Of a DNA stretch of 64,000 bases, positions 8,243 through 22,883 are shown one piece after another. Source of the DNA: VXYL01 sp965199945 (GTDB taxonomy: Bacteria > Pseudomonadota > Gammaproteobacteria > Pseudomonadales > Azotimanducaceae); NCBI GenBank assembly GCA_965199945.1, contig OZ241354.1, positions 248,001-312,000 on the forward strand. The letters run 5' to 3'. A model generated the notes under the pieces. The model made no database searches and was not told the DNA's origin. It saw nothing but the letters and a program-made list of their open reading frames with translations. Numbering within the stretch: position 1 is the first letter of the stretch; each line of letters begins with the position of its first letter. Both the position numbers and the translations under genes were made by a program.

Positions 8243-10339
8243 ATGAAGATCGACAGACTCGCCGTCAGGAATTTCCGTGCGATAGACAACGTAGAGATCG
8301 CGGCCGGAACGACAATGGTAGTGATCGCTGGCCCTAACGGGTGCGGCAAGTCCTGTGTCCTAGACGCTATCCGATTCATCAAATCCACATACGGCGAGTA
8401 CACACCGAACGAGTGGGATCAGTGGCTCAGCGAGTTTCAGATTCAACGACGCCAAGACCGCTCCGCGATGAAGAAGGTACTTCGTGATAAAGCATACGCT
8501 GCCAACATTCAGATCGAACTGCGTTTGCACGACGAAGAAAAGGCGTACATAAGGCAAAATCTCGGCCCGCTTGCGACGGAGGTTGCCTTGTCGCGCCTGC
8601 AGCCCGGGATGTCCTTTCAGCAATGGGCTCAGCAAGTTCGAATACACAACCAAAAGCTCGAAGGCATACTCGCCCAGATCGAGCAACTCGCACAACAGCT
8701 TGCAGGGCAGCTGTCGCAAGAGCTATCGAATACAACACACGTTGGCCACGTCGAGGTGAGGGCGGATGGTAGTGTGACGATCACGCCGAATATGGTCTTG
8801 CAAACTCTCTGGCGCGTTTATGAACCCGGTAAAGTTGGTCTCATCGACTATCACGGCGCACACCGAAACTACACCAGAGAGCTTCTGGGCGGCGTTGACC
8901 TGAGCCTAAAGACTCAAGAGGAACAACAGAAGCAGAGCACCCTCTACAACTATACGAACAAGTACGCGAACATCAAGTCACAGATGGCAGCCGAGTACGT
9001 CCTTGACATGCTTCGAGAAAGGGCCGGCGCTACGCCCAACGAGCACCTGAAACTATCCACGACGCTAGGTGAACTGGTCAAGCGATTCTTTCCTGGGAAG
9101 CAGTTCGAAGGCGTTACATCGAACGAGGACGGGGAGCTGGAGTTCTCCGTCACTGTCGGCCGGGAACAGAAGCACGACATCAACGACCTGTCGTCTGGCG
9201 AGAAAGAGATACTCTTTGGATACCTCCGGCTGCGGAACTCTGCCCAGCAGCATTCAATCGTCTTGCTCGATGAACCTGAGCTCCACCTCAACCCGAAGCT
9301 GATTCGTGGCCTACCGCAGTTCTATCAGAAGTACATCGGAGAAGACTTGGACAACCAGATCTGGGCCGTCACGCATTCCGACGCCTTCCTTAGAGAAGCA
9401 CTGCAGAGCACCGACACGAAGGTCTACCACATGCGAGAAGCAAGGGATGCTGGCGAACAACAGGTAGAGCAACTAGAGGGCGAGAAGGAAGTAGACGCGG
9501 CGATATTCGAACTGATTGGCGATATTGCTGGCTATCGACCGGGTGGCAAGGTGGTGATTTTCGAGGGTGAAGGTTCCAAATTTGATCTTCGTATGGTGGG
9601 GCGGTTGTTTCCAGCATACGAAAGGAGGATGAACTTCATAGCGGGTGGTAACAAACGCTCCGTGCTCAGGCTCCATGATGCGCTTGATCGCCTAGATCGG
9701 CGAGAGCATCGAGGGCAAGTTTTTTCCATAGTGGACAGAGACAGTGAGGGGGAAGCGGAGGATGGCGATCGGCGACTACGGTGGGGCGTATACCATATCG
9801 AAAACTATTTGCTTGATGAGAACGTGATTTTCGACGTGCTTCGTCGCATGAGTCTGGGGGATACGGGATTCCAAAACGCCAAAGAGGTCTATGATGCGTT
9901 GCGTTCGCTGGCAGAAGCGGAAGTCGGCGAGTTGGTTGAGCATGTGGTAAGGGCGAAAGCACATAGGGAGTTTAACAAGGCCATCAAACTCCGGGGCGGT
10001 GATTCGGAAGGGTTGGGGCCAGCTGAGAAAGTGGGCCGAAACATAGGCGAATCGCTGGTTAGGCTGAACGAACTCAGCGAAGGTGTCCTTGCTCTTGCCG
10101 CCTTGGAGGAGACGGCGCAGGCAAAGAGGAAATCGTTGTTTGAAGCACTAGACGGAACACGATGGAAGAAGGAGTTCAGAGGCAGAGATATTCTCAAGGC
10201 GTTCGTACGGAAATACGTTCGCGGCATTCGGTATGAAGTCATGCGTGACACGATCGTAGTGGCAATGGCAGAAAATGAAGTCAGACCGTTAGGAATGTTG
10301 GAGGTCCTCGAACAGATCGATAAGTACGCTGAGGGATGA
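8243..10339 (+). CDS. SMC/OLD-like AAA ATPase with DUF4435/TOPRIM-like C-terminus
   Basis: A 698-residue ABC-type ATPase of the RecF/OLD style. It begins with MKIDRLAVRNFRAI; Walker A is GPNGCGKS (residues 30-37), the signature is LSSGEKEILFGY (about 316), Walker B is LLDEPELHLNP (about 341), and a switch histidine lies in VTHSD (about 375). Downstream, VVIFEGEGSK, FSIVDRDSEG and HIENYLLDE form an acidic set like DUF4435/TOPRIM-type catalytic segments, so the C-terminus may be a nuclease. It lies 50 bp after the large methyltransferase and on the same strand, so it is probably co-transcribed. Base composition is lower in GC than the methyltransferase, suggesting separate recruitment. Proteins of this type act in anti-phage defence (OLD, Gabija GajA, PARIS AriA), but I cannot assign one of these names. 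Confidence 0.75.
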   Translation: MKIDRLAVRNFRAIDNVEIAAGTTMVVIAGPNGCGKSCVLDAIRFIKSTYGEYTPNEWDQWLSEFQIQRRQDRSAMKKVLRDKAYAANIQIELRLHDEEKAYIRQNLGPLATEVALSRLQPGMSFQQWAQQVRIHNQKLEGILAQIEQLAQQLAGQLSQELSNTTHVGHVEVRADGSVTITPNMVLQTLWRVYEPGKVGLIDYHGAHRNYTRELLGGVDLSLKTQEEQQKQSTLYNYTNKYANIKSQMAAEYVLDMLRERAGATPNEHLKLSTTLGELVKRFFPGKQFEGVTSNEDGELEFSVTVGREQKHDINDLSSGEKEILFGYLRLRNSAQQHSIVLLDEPELHLNPKLIRGLPQFYQKYIGEDLDNQIWAVTHSDAFLREALQSTDTKVYHMREARDAGEQQVEQLEGEKEVDAAIFELIGDIAGYRPGGKVVIFEGEGSKFDLRMVGRLFPAYERRMNFIAGGNKRSVLRLHDALDRLDRREHRGQVFSIVDRDSEGEAEDGDRRLRWGVYHIENYLLDENVIFDVLRRMSLGDTGFQNAKEVYDALRSLAEAEVGELVEHVVRAKAHREFNKAIKLRGGDSEGLGPAEKVGRNIGESLVRLNELSEGVLALAALEETAQAKRKSLFEALDGTRWKKEFRGRDILKAFVRKYVRGIRYEVMRDTIVVAMAENEVRPLGMLEVLEQIDKYAEG

Positions 10340-10434
10340 AGGCGAGCGTGCGTTCAACACTCCTTGTCGCAATAGGTGCAGCCCCACCATAGCTGGCGCG
10401 ATTTGCTTGGTCAACATGTGGCGTTACTGCAAGT

Positions 10435-11013
10435 TCACCGTTCTCCGAGGTGGCCGTGTTGAGAGCACGTGGCACATCTGCGACGGCACCTGGCGGGTTT
10501 TACTGAGGACGAGCATCCTCTTTCTTTCGTTCGTCGACCTCCTCGTCTAGGCGCTCCACGAGAGCCCCTTTTTATTGCCGTAGGTAGACCACAAGACCAA
10601 ATCAACGATGCACAACCGAAACAGAGCGCTAAGTGCTTCCCCCAACGTTCGTAAGCCGCATCTACTCCATATTGACCTACTATCGTGGACAAGAAAGCTG
10701 TTGCAATTGTAGCGAGATAGACGTAGAACAGCAGAACGGAACGGCCCAGAACCCTCCGTATCTGCCGGACGTGGGCACTAGCGACGCGCCAGCTACCGGT
10801 GAATAGACTGCGGGGGTCGCCCAATATTGCGATTACGGCAAGAAGGAAACCCGCGAGGATCGACAAAATGGTGACCAACAGCCTCAGTGCCATTTCAGTG
10901 GTCGCGGTGCTATCGGAGTCACAGGGTGGGCCAATCCACGCCAAGAGACCGACTGCACCTAGCCCAACGCACAAGTGGAGTACCCTAGCCCAGGAGATGC
11001 CCTTTAGGTTCAT
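10435..11013 (-). CDS. small multi-pass membrane protein, second gene of a two-gene module
   Basis: 192 residues starting MNLKGISWARVLHL, with about four hydrophobic segments (residues 10-28, 40-62, 90-112 and 125-145) and a basic, cysteine-containing C-terminal tail. The ATG at 11013 overlaps the TGA of the upstream 316-aa gene in an ATGA junction, so the two are translationally coupled. I do not recognise a family. Paired membrane and soluble genes inside defence islands are often effector and sensor, but that is inference here. The stretch 10340-10434 between its stop and the convergent ATPase shows nothing I can name. Confidence 0.6.
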   Translation of the reverse strand: MNLKGISWARVLHLCVGLGAVGLLAWIGPPCDSDSTATTEMALRLLVTILSILAGFLLAVIAILGDPRSLFTGSWRVASAHVRQIRRVLGRSVLLFYVYLATIATAFLSTIVGQYGVDAAYERWGKHLALCFGCASLIWSCGLPTAIKRGSRGAPRRGGRRTKERGCSSSVKPARCRRRCATCSQHGHLGER

Positions 11014-11960
11014 TGGGCGAGCATCCCGGACTGCCGTAGCTCTCGCAGATACTCCTCCATGAGTTCCCAAGCGTGTTGGTGGTCGACCGTTTGTGCGAAC
11101 GCTCTTACATCTACTACCTTCTTGAGCGTTAGCTCACCACCATTCACACGATATCCCGAAGCTGTCTCGAATTTGATGTCCCCCTCGCTCTCATTGGAGA
11201 TTTGCTCCGCAATGCTAGTCAGATCTTCAGGAGTGATACCCGGGCGCCGCCGATCTAGCGAGATGATGAGTTTTGCGCTTACGTTGTTGGCGGCCAAGAT
11301 GTCGGCTCGTCTATCGTCTTCTGCGATCAGGTCGGACATCACGTGCCGGCCAAGGTTCTGGACGATGGTTCTTGGCTTGTTATCAAGTTCTGCGCGAGTG
11401 GTCTCCATATACTGGCCAATGTTAAGGTCGATCTTCTTGACGCCTTCACGGCTGACGCGACGAACGACCTCAGGATCGGCCACTGCGTACAAGACAAACG
11501 GAGTCGTATCTTGTGCCCCGCGTCCCAAAAGTGCCGTCACATATTGTTCAATGTACTTAGGGTGTAGGCGACTTGACATGCTCAGGTAGTGGTTGTCGGA
11601 AACCAGTATCATGCAGTCGCCATTCAAGTAGTCCCAGCCTCGACCAGGCGATGCGGAGGAGAGGTCGGCTGCTGCGCCGGTGGGAACGTCGGGCACGGTG
11701 GACATGGCTTCGTGAGCGGTCCATGTGGCTATGTGTAGGCGGACATCTTGCGGTCGCTCGTCGCGGTGCCGGACCTCTGCCTGCCCGGTCCGCAGCGGGA
11801 GGCGTGTTTGAGCTGCGTCGGGCAGAGCAGCCAAACACGCTGCCAAGGCCGACTGCAGCGTGTAGCCAGCCGCCGTGGGCCAAGTTGCCCGACAGTACAT
11901 GATCGTTCGTGTTGGCATGCGGGGCAACCAAGGCACCACCCTGTAGGGTCGGAAGACCAT
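11010..11960 (-). CDS. uncharacterised 316-aa protein, first gene of a two-gene module with a membrane protein
   Basis: The frame from the ATG at 11960 reads MVFRPYRVVPWLPRMPTRT and continues as a soluble alpha/beta protein with segments such as GRGWDYLNGDCMILVSDNHYL, a run of helices around ADPEVVRRVSREGVKKIDLN, and a C-terminal helix ending LRELRQSGMLAQ. No catalytic motif stands out and I do not recognise the family. The upstream extension of the frame to 12155 is low-complexity and probably not translated. It is coupled by a four-base overlap to the membrane protein downstream, so the pair is one functional unit. It is transcribed against the main defence cluster. Confidence 0.55.
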   Translation of the reverse strand: MVFRPYRVVPWLPRMPTRTIMYCRATWPTAAGYTLQSALAACLAALPDAAQTRLPLRTGQAEVRHRDERPQDVRLHIATWTAHEAMSTVPDVPTGAAADLSSASPGRGWDYLNGDCMILVSDNHYLSMSSRLHPKYIEQYVTALLGRGAQDTTPFVLYAVADPEVVRRVSREGVKKIDLNIGQYMETTRAELDNKPRTIVQNLGRHVMSDLIAEDDRRADILAANNVSAKLIISLDRRRPGITPEDLTSIAEQISNESEGDIKFETASGYRVNGGELTLKKVVDVRAFAQTVDHQHAWELMEEYLRELRQSGMLAQ

Positions 11961-12114
11961 ACCACGGTTGCGGCGCGAAGGGTGGTGGCCATAGCAAGGC
12001 AGACGGGGCGTGGACGCCTTGAACCGCGTCGCGCACAACGATGCTGTGGACGCTCTTGCGTTCGCGGCTTGGCGTATCTGTGCCGCGGACTTGCTCGCGC
12101 TGTTGGGCGCACGC

Positions 12115-12420
12115 TTATCGCCGAAGGCAATTCTCGCCGAGCCGAGATGCCGCACCGCAAGCGGCGAGCGTCACCCCCCTGCGGTAAATTGGAATGCGCT
12201 GTACCAACTGGCCGCTGTAGGTCTTGGGTGCCGGCAACGCGCCTCTGTCCTGCTGTTCCGCTGCCGCCCACGCCTTGAAGGCGTCGTGCGCTTCGGCAAT
12301 GGCGGCATCAACGGTCTCGCCGTCGGCCACGCAGCCGGGCAGATCGGGAACCGTCGCCAGAAAGCCGCCGCCCTCGCGGCGAAGCGGTTCGGTGTGGATG
12401 GCGTAGTGCTGCAATTTCAA
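12115..12420 (-). CDS. HicB-like antitoxin, possibly with altered C-terminus
   Basis: 101 residues. The N-terminal 60 match the HicB fold: MKLQHYAIHTEP, then GGGFLATVPDLPGCVADGET, then AIAEAHDAFKAWAA. The start is a TTG at 12420 with GAGGTAA just before it. After YSGQLVQRIP the usual ribbon-helix-helix or Arc-like C-terminus is missing and the sequence becomes unfamiliar (IYRRGVTLAACGAASRLGEN), which suggests an old frameshift or a truncated DNA-binding end. No HicA toxin lies next to it, so it is an orphan antitoxin or a remnant. Confidence 0.6.
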   Translation of the reverse strand: MKLQHYAIHTEPLRREGGGFLATVPDLPGCVADGETVDAAIAEAHDAFKAWAAAEQQDRGALPAPKTYSGQLVQRIPIYRRGVTLAACGAASRLGENCLRR

Positions 12421-12698
12421 CGTGTTACCTCAGCGGGCAGGCAGATTTCATGGTCGCTGGTGCCACAGGCAGTGATTCCGCCACGTCTTGACCCTCAAAC
12501 CGCTGTACGCGGGGCAACGGTCGCACACTGGATGGGCGATTGGGCTTGGCCTAGCCTTCCACTGCTCGGTCACATGCGCACTCGTGTGTTCCGTGGCGGC
12601 TAGAATGTCGCTATGAAACCCAACGCCGAGCGCCCAAGACAAGCGATGTGCCCACGCGAAGGAGCTGATCTACGGCGGGGCCAGCTAGAGGTGTCCCG
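12421..12698. other. 278-bp gap with toxin-antitoxin debris
   Basis: No convincing gene. Near 12660-12690 the plus strand reads AKELIYGGAS and a stop, and the same peptide end (RELIYGGADVR, stop) recurs at 13185-13222 on the other side of the UPF0175-like antitoxin. The two short ends look like decayed copies of one gene family. Confidence 0.35.
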
Positions 12699-13052
12699 AT
12701 GAAGGCGGTCAGCGTACGCCAGTTGCAGAGTGACCCAGCCGCCGTGCTGCGAGATGCGCGCGAGCAACCGGTCGTGGTGTTGAACCGCCGCCAACCGGAG
12801 GCGTTGCTGGTACACCTCAGCGACGACTCGCTGCTCGGCGAACCAGGCGTTCGCTTGGCGCTGGCGGTTGCGCTCTACAAGGACGAGAGCCTGTCCTTCG
12901 GCCGCGCTGCCGAGTTCTCCGGGCTGACGGTGGCGGACTTCATCGGCCACGTCTCTCGATTGGGCATACCGGTGGTACGGGGCGCAAACACCATACGCGA
13001 GGACATGGAGGCGCTTGATGAATGGCTAGGGGATGACGCCGCATCAGGTTGA
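12699..13052 (+). CDS. UPF0175/VapB-like antitoxin
   Basis: 117 residues starting MKAVSVRQLQSDPAAVLRDA, which resembles the first helix and strand of Phd-type antitoxins. It continues with LALAVALYKDESLSFGRAAEFSGLTVADF, the helix-turn-helix-like segment typical of UPF0175 antitoxins. These proteins normally repress and neutralise a PIN/DUF3368 toxin encoded just downstream. No PIN frame follows here, so the antitoxin appears orphaned. It is divergent from the HicB-like gene and convergent with the PIN toxin at 13336. Confidence 0.7.
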   Translation: MKAVSVRQLQSDPAAVLRDAREQPVVVLNRRQPEALLVHLSDDSLLGEPGVRLALAVALYKDESLSFGRAAEFSGLTVADFIGHVSRLGIPVVRGANTIREDMEALDEWLGDDAASG

Positions 13053-13335
13053 GTCTCGCCCCAAGCCCGTTCCCAGATGCCAGCCCGGTGTGCAGGAGCT
13101 CGCGCCGCCGGTACGCGCTTCCCGACTTGCGCGTCGGCGCCTCGGCTGTGGCAGACCCGTTGGCAACGTTCCCTTGGCGCGAACTGCGGGAACTGATCTA
13201 CGGCGGTGCCGACGTGCGGTGACGTGCTTCGCCAACAAACGCTGTTCTATCGTAGGCGATCCCCTGCCCTTCCTGCTACACGTTCCTCAGCGGCGTGACC
13301 AGTCGCGGCCTCGGCGGAGCGCGGCCACCACGCGC
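13053..13335. other. 283-bp gap, probable remnant sequence
   Basis: Several short overlapping frames but no gene I can support. The plus-strand peptide PWRELRELIYGGADVR with a stop at 13222 resembles the one at 12660-12690, which suggests degraded toxin-antitoxin DNA. Confidence 0.3.
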
Positions 13336-13770
13336 TCAATCTAGCTGCACTTTCATAGTCGCGGGAGTCAGGATTGGCGTAGCGAAGGTGGGTGCCAACA
13401 CCAGCAGGTCTCCATCGCCGGTAACAAGGGCGTCTGCGTTGGCTGCGGCCGCCAGTTCCAGGAACATGCGGTCTTCGGGGTCTCGGCAATCCGGCACGTC
13501 TACCGTGGGCGGAACGACTATGGCCTCACACCAAGGCAGATACTCCTCGAGTAGGGCTTGGCGGTCGCCGGCGGCAAGGCGGAACTTCGGGTAGCCCAGC
13601 ACCCGAAGGAGTTCCGCAATCGTGGCCTTGCTGCCCAGAGGACGAACGCGCTCGGTCTGCCAAACGTCGACGAGCCACCCCAACGAGCCCCTTCGAAACA
13701 GCAACGCCGAGACCAGCACGTTGGTGTCGAACACCACACGCGGGCGAATCAGGCGTGGCGTCGGGCCCAC
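13336..13770 (-). CDS. PIN-domain ribonuclease toxin (COG1569-like)
   Basis: 144 residues with a clear PIN layout. VVFDTNVLVSALLF carries the first catalytic aspartate, an acidic centre lies in AELLRVLGYPKF, and the late acidic sites are in DCRDPEDRMFLELAAAANADALVTGDGDLL. The family is annotated as the PIN toxin of type II toxin-antitoxin systems, cutting RNA with Mg2+. Its start overlaps the upstream AbrB-like antitoxin by 22 bases on the same strand, the usual antitoxin-then-toxin order. Confidence 0.85.
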   Translation of the reverse strand: MGPTPRLIRPRVVFDTNVLVSALLFRRGSLGWLVDVWQTERVRPLGSKATIAELLRVLGYPKFRLAAGDRQALLEEYLPWCEAIVVPPTVDVPDCRDPEDRMFLELAAAANADALVTGDGDLLVLAPTFATPILTPATMKVQLD

Positions 13771-13973
13771 ACCACGGCGTCCTTCACATCCGCTTCGGCA
13801 ATGCCCAGCTCCTCGAGCTTTTTTCGCACCTCGTCGGCACGGCTGAGCCGCACCGGACTCAAAACAATCCGACCGTCCTCCTCGGTGGCGCTGAAGCAGT
13901 CCACGCCTGGAAACGACGCCAGCAGCGCCTTGGGAAGGGCGAGCTGACCGTCAGCTATTAGCCTAGCCAGCAT
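13749..13973 (-). CDS. AbrB/SpoVT-type antitoxin of the PIN toxin
   Basis: 74 residues from the ATG at 13973: MLARLIADGQLALPKALLASF, a swapped-hairpin AbrB-like start, followed by GRIVLSPVRLSRADEVRKKLEELGIAEADVKDAV, a helical toxin-binding tail. The longer frame to 14057 is unsupported. It overlaps the PIN toxin and would repress the shared promoter, which lies in the divergent gap before the giant helicase at 14113. Confidence 0.75.
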   Translation of the reverse strand: MLARLIADGQLALPKALLASFPGVDCFSATEEDGRIVLSPVRLSRADEVRKKLEELGIAEADVKDAVVWARRHA

Positions 13974-14112
13974 CCTCGTGGCTCCTATCTCGTTGGGCGG
14001 AGGAATAGTACACCCCGCGGCGTTGCGCCCGGGCACATTCCGGCACCCGCCTCCCACATCAATCTATGCCACCATCACCCACCACCCCAGCCGCCGAAGC
14101 CACCACCGCCCC

Positions 14113-20568
<6,456 letters not shown>

Positions 20569-20597
20569 GCGCACCCGCGTTGACACCGCCCGCGGGG

Positions 20598-20619
20598 GAC
20601 CCTTGACAGGGCAAGGGTC
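20598..20619. terminator. hairpin after the giant helicase, overlapping a promoter-like -35
   Basis: GACCCTTG, a six-base loop, then CAAGGGTC: a perfect 8-bp stem 30 bp after the helicase stop. No T-run follows, so it may be a weak terminator or an operator. The TTGACA of a promoter-like sequence lies inside it. Confidence 0.4.
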
Positions 20620-20632
20620 GGCACTGTACAAA
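20603..20632 (+). promoter_or_regulatory. promoter-like sequence before the NYN gene
   Basis: TTGACA at 20603-20608, 18 bases, then TACAAA at 20627-20632. The -35 sits in the loop side of the hairpin at 20598-20619. A second hairpin (CCCTCG, loop, CGAGGG at 20658-20677) lies in what would be the leader. It would drive the gene at 20758. Confidence 0.35.
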
Positions 20633-20757
20633 GGCCACAAATGCTCCCTAGCGTCCTCCCTCGCTGTTTGACGAGGGTCAGCATGCTAGGCATTTATCTG
20701 ACTTCCTTGGTGCGTTCCGTTGCTTGAGCGGCCAAGGCTGGGCATGGTGGAGGCGGC

Positions 20758-21345
20758 ATGGCCAGGTTGGCGATTCACATTGACGGCGCATACGCAGGCA
20801 AGCTTGCCGAGAACGAGTTTCGGACATGGTTCGACTATGAGAAGCTCAGCGGCAAGATCAAGTCGACAATCGCGTCCCAAACACAAGAACCGCTCGACTT
20901 GGTCCGCACCTACTTCTACGACTGCCTTCCCTATCAGAGCGATCCTCCGACCAGCGACGAAGCTCGTCGATTCGGCAACAGGCGCAAGTTCTTCCATGCA
21001 TTGAGGCAGCTCGCCAACTATTCCGTGCGCGAAGGTCGGCTCGAGTACCGAGGCGAAGATGGCGCGGGCAAGCCGATCTTCCAACAGAAGCGCACGGACT
21101 TGATGATCGGCTTGGACATGGCCTTGTTGGCCGCCAAGCACCAAGTCACGCATCTCGCACTCTTTTCCGGCGACAGCGACTTGCTGCCAGCAGTCGAAGC
21201 CGCCAAGCAAGAAGGTGTGGTGGTGTGGCTTGTGCATGGTCCGGCGCACACCTACGCCAACGACTTGTGGACGGCAGCAGACAACCGAATGATCGTGGAC
21301 CGCGCATTCGCCAGCGAAGTTGCCAGACATCGGGAGCGAGCGTAA
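20758..21345 (+). CDS. NYN-domain (PIN-like) ribonuclease, LabA/Limkain type
   Basis: 195 residues. The NYN/PIN-like core shows the first aspartate in LAIHIDGAY, a central acidic pair in QKRTDLMIGLDMALLA and a late one in LFSGDSDLLPAVEAAK, as in bacterial NYN nucleases of the LabA group. It probably cleaves RNA. The ATG at 20758 has GGAGG immediately upstream. It lies between the giant helicase and a HicAB module on the opposite strand. No partner overlaps it, so its job in the island is unclear. Confidence 0.75.
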   Translation: MARLAIHIDGAYAGKLAENEFRTWFDYEKLSGKIKSTIASQTQEPLDLVRTYFYDCLPYQSDPPTSDEARRFGNRRKFFHALRQLANYSVREGRLEYRGEDGAGKPIFQQKRTDLMIGLDMALLAAKHQVTHLALFSGDSDLLPAVEAAKQEGVVVWLVHGPAHTYANDLWTAADNRMIVDRAFASEVARHRERA

Positions 21346-21695
21346 TTCGCAGGTCGTGGAGGAGTTAATGACGACGTCGTGAACGTGCATGTCACCCCGC
21401 GTGGCGGTCTCTGTGTGAAGGAACGAGAGCTTCTGCGCAGCAAGGATGCGCGGGAGATGATGGCGAAAATGGCTCTCAACAGCTCGAAGTATCGCTCCCG
21501 AGAAATACCCGCTGTACGCAAGTTGCTCAGGATGATGTCGCGGCCGACTTCCGGGTACTTCGGTACGACCACAGCGCGAGCGACGCCAGGCTTGGTCATG
21601 ATCACATGGGAACCAGCAATGCGATCCGTATGGAAACCGGCTGCTTCAAAGACCTTGACCAAAGTTCGCCAATGGGTCGGCGTGATCCTGCTCAC
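21252..21695 (-). CDS. HicA-family mRNA interferase toxin with an unusual C-terminal extension
   Basis: The first ~72 residues are a normal HicA: THWRTLVKVFEAAGFHTDRI, then AGSHVIMTKPG with the catalytic histidine, then KYPEVGRDIILSNLRTAGIS and YFELLRA. The frame then runs on for another 70 residues through DNA that is, on the plus strand, a broken copy of the small gene at 22961 and the end of the NYN gene. The extension therefore arose by loss of the normal stop at a recombination junction near 21474. It starts four bases inside the hicB stop (ATGA). Whether the extended toxin folds is unknown. Confidence 0.75.
   Translation of the reverse strand: MSRITPTHWRTLVKVFEAAGFHTDRIAGSHVIMTKPGVARAVVVPKYPEVGRDIILSNLRTAGISRERYFELLRAIFAIISRASLLRRSSRSFTQRPPRGVTCTFTTSSLTPPRPANYARSRCLATSLANARSTIIRLSAAVHKSLA
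21371..21473 (+). repeat. truncated second copy of the small-gene sequence at 22986-23088
   Basis: 103 bp that match 22986-23088 with five mismatches. It encodes VNVHVTPRGGLCVKERELL on the plus strand. The match ends abruptly at the hicA coding end, leaving no intact gene here. A GGAG-like ribosome site precedes it, as in the full copy. Confidence 0.85.
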
Positions 21696-21997
21696 CCGGC
21701 TTGTGCGACCAAGGGAAGTGGAACCCGAACCACACGCTCGCCCTCAGCTACTTTCTGGTTGTCCTCGCCAAGCACAAAGCCGCAGTCCTTGAGCACCTCC
21801 TCCAACGTTCCCCGCTCAAAACAGGATTCAATAAATAGCTGCAGCGCTTCTGCCAAGTTGGCGAGGGCTGCCTCCTCGGTCTCGCCCTGGCTGAGGACGT
21901 CAAGGGGCGGGCAAACGGAGACGAAGTATGCGCCTCCGTCGTCCGCCTCGCGCACTTTCACTGGGAGCGTGAACTCGACCTTTACGCTGGTGGTCAT
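21692..21997 (-). CDS. HicB-like antitoxin of the HicAB pair
   Basis: 101 residues from the ATG at 21997. A strand-rich start (MTTSVKVEFTLPVKVREADDGGAYFVSVCPPLD) is followed by SQGETEEAALANLAEALQLFIESCFERGTLEEVLKDCGF, the partly degraded RNase-H-like fold of HicB proteins. It precedes and overlaps hicA by four bases, giving antitoxin-first order. It should bind HicA and repress the pair's promoter, which lies upstream in 21998-22086. Confidence 0.8.
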   Translation of the reverse strand: MTTSVKVEFTLPVKVREADDGGAYFVSVCPPLDVLSQGETEEAALANLAEALQLFIESCFERGTLEEVLKDCGFVLGEDNQKVAEGERVVRVPLPLVAQAG

Positions 21998-22086
21998 ACG
22001 TCCTCCGTTGGCACTGCGCCAGCCTACAACAGCATCGAACAACGTGGCAACGACGCCACGGAGATGCGCGGGCAGACCAACGGCAA

Positions 22087-22485
22087 TCACGCCTCAAGCA
22101 CCATCGCTGCAACCCGCGCAATCTCGCGGAAGTGCGCGTCGAAAGTCAGCACCGTCGCCCCAGCATTGATTGCCGTGGCGGCGATCCAGATGTCGTTGGT
22201 GGGCAGAGGGGTGCCCTTGTTCCTCAACTCCGCGAAGATCTCGCCGTAGATGCGGGCGACGTTGCCGTCCACGTCGAGGGTTTCGACGGCAGCGTGGTCG
22301 AGGAACAGCGCCAAGGCTTGGGCGTTCCGCTCCGCTTGGCTGCCCAAGAGGAAGCCAGCCCACAGTTCGCCCCGCACCACCGTTGGCACGCCGATCCAAT
22401 CCGCCTGGTCGATGCGCGCCACCGCTTGCCCGTGGCCCCGCTGGAAGTTGCTGTACGCCGACGTATCGATGCACAGCCGGTTCAT
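22087..22485 (-). CDS. VapC/FitB-like PIN-domain toxin
   Basis: 132 residues. CIDTSAYSNFQRGH has the first PIN aspartate, GVPTVVRGELWAGF the glutamate, PTNDIWIAATAINAGATVLTFDAHF the late aspartates. This is the classical VapC arrangement for RNA cleavage. The ATG at 22485 overlaps the stop of the antitoxin by four bases. Confidence 0.87.
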   Translation of the reverse strand: MNRLCIDTSAYSNFQRGHGQAVARIDQADWIGVPTVVRGELWAGFLLGSQAERNAQALALFLDHAAVETLDVDGNVARIYGEIFAELRNKGTPLPTNDIWIAATAINAGATVLTFDAHFREIARVAAMVLEA

Positions 22486-22733
22486 CGCCACATCGCCTCG
22501 TCGACTTCGCCGAGCGGCGCGACGGCTTGCTCGAACTGCTTGTACTCCGCCTCGCTCCAAGTGCCCGCCAACTGGCGAAGGCCGTTGGACGGCGCCGCCT
22601 GACTTGCAACGCCCAGGGCGTTGCGCAACAGCGCCAGCACTGTGCGGTTGAGCGAGGTTCCCCGCTTGCGCCGCTCCTTCTCCAGCGCTTGCGCCAGTTC
22701 GGTGGGGACGTTGCGGATCGTCATGGTCTTCAT
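22482..22733 (-). CDS. ribbon-helix-helix antitoxin (FitA/VapB-like)
   Basis: 83 residues: MKTMTIRNVPTELAQALEKE, then RGTSLNRTVLALLRNAL, a standard ribbon-helix-helix DNA-binding domain, with an acidic toxin-binding tail (WSEAEYKQFEQAVAPLGEVDEAMW). It lies directly upstream of, and overlaps, the PIN toxin. Its promoter must lie in the 227-bp gap to 22960, divergent from the operon at 22884. Confidence 0.82.
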   Translation of the reverse strand: MKTMTIRNVPTELAQALEKERRKRGTSLNRTVLALLRNALGVASQAAPSNGLRQLAGTWSEAEYKQFEQAVAPLGEVDEAMWR

Positions 22734-22883
22734 GGGGGCGTTCCCAGTGACTTCATAGTTGTGCAGTCTATGCAGGCAGCACTATGTCGTCAACGTGCGC
22801 GTCGCCTGTGCATCAGCTCGCGCAGCGCAACGCACGCCAGAGGGAAGGTGTGCTACGCTGACCGCTCGCGAAAGGAGAGCCAA

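Noticed and set aside
12010..12603. 197-aa plus-strand frame opposite the HicB-like gene
   Set aside because: No domain, no ribosome site, and the opposite strand has a recognisable HicB pattern.
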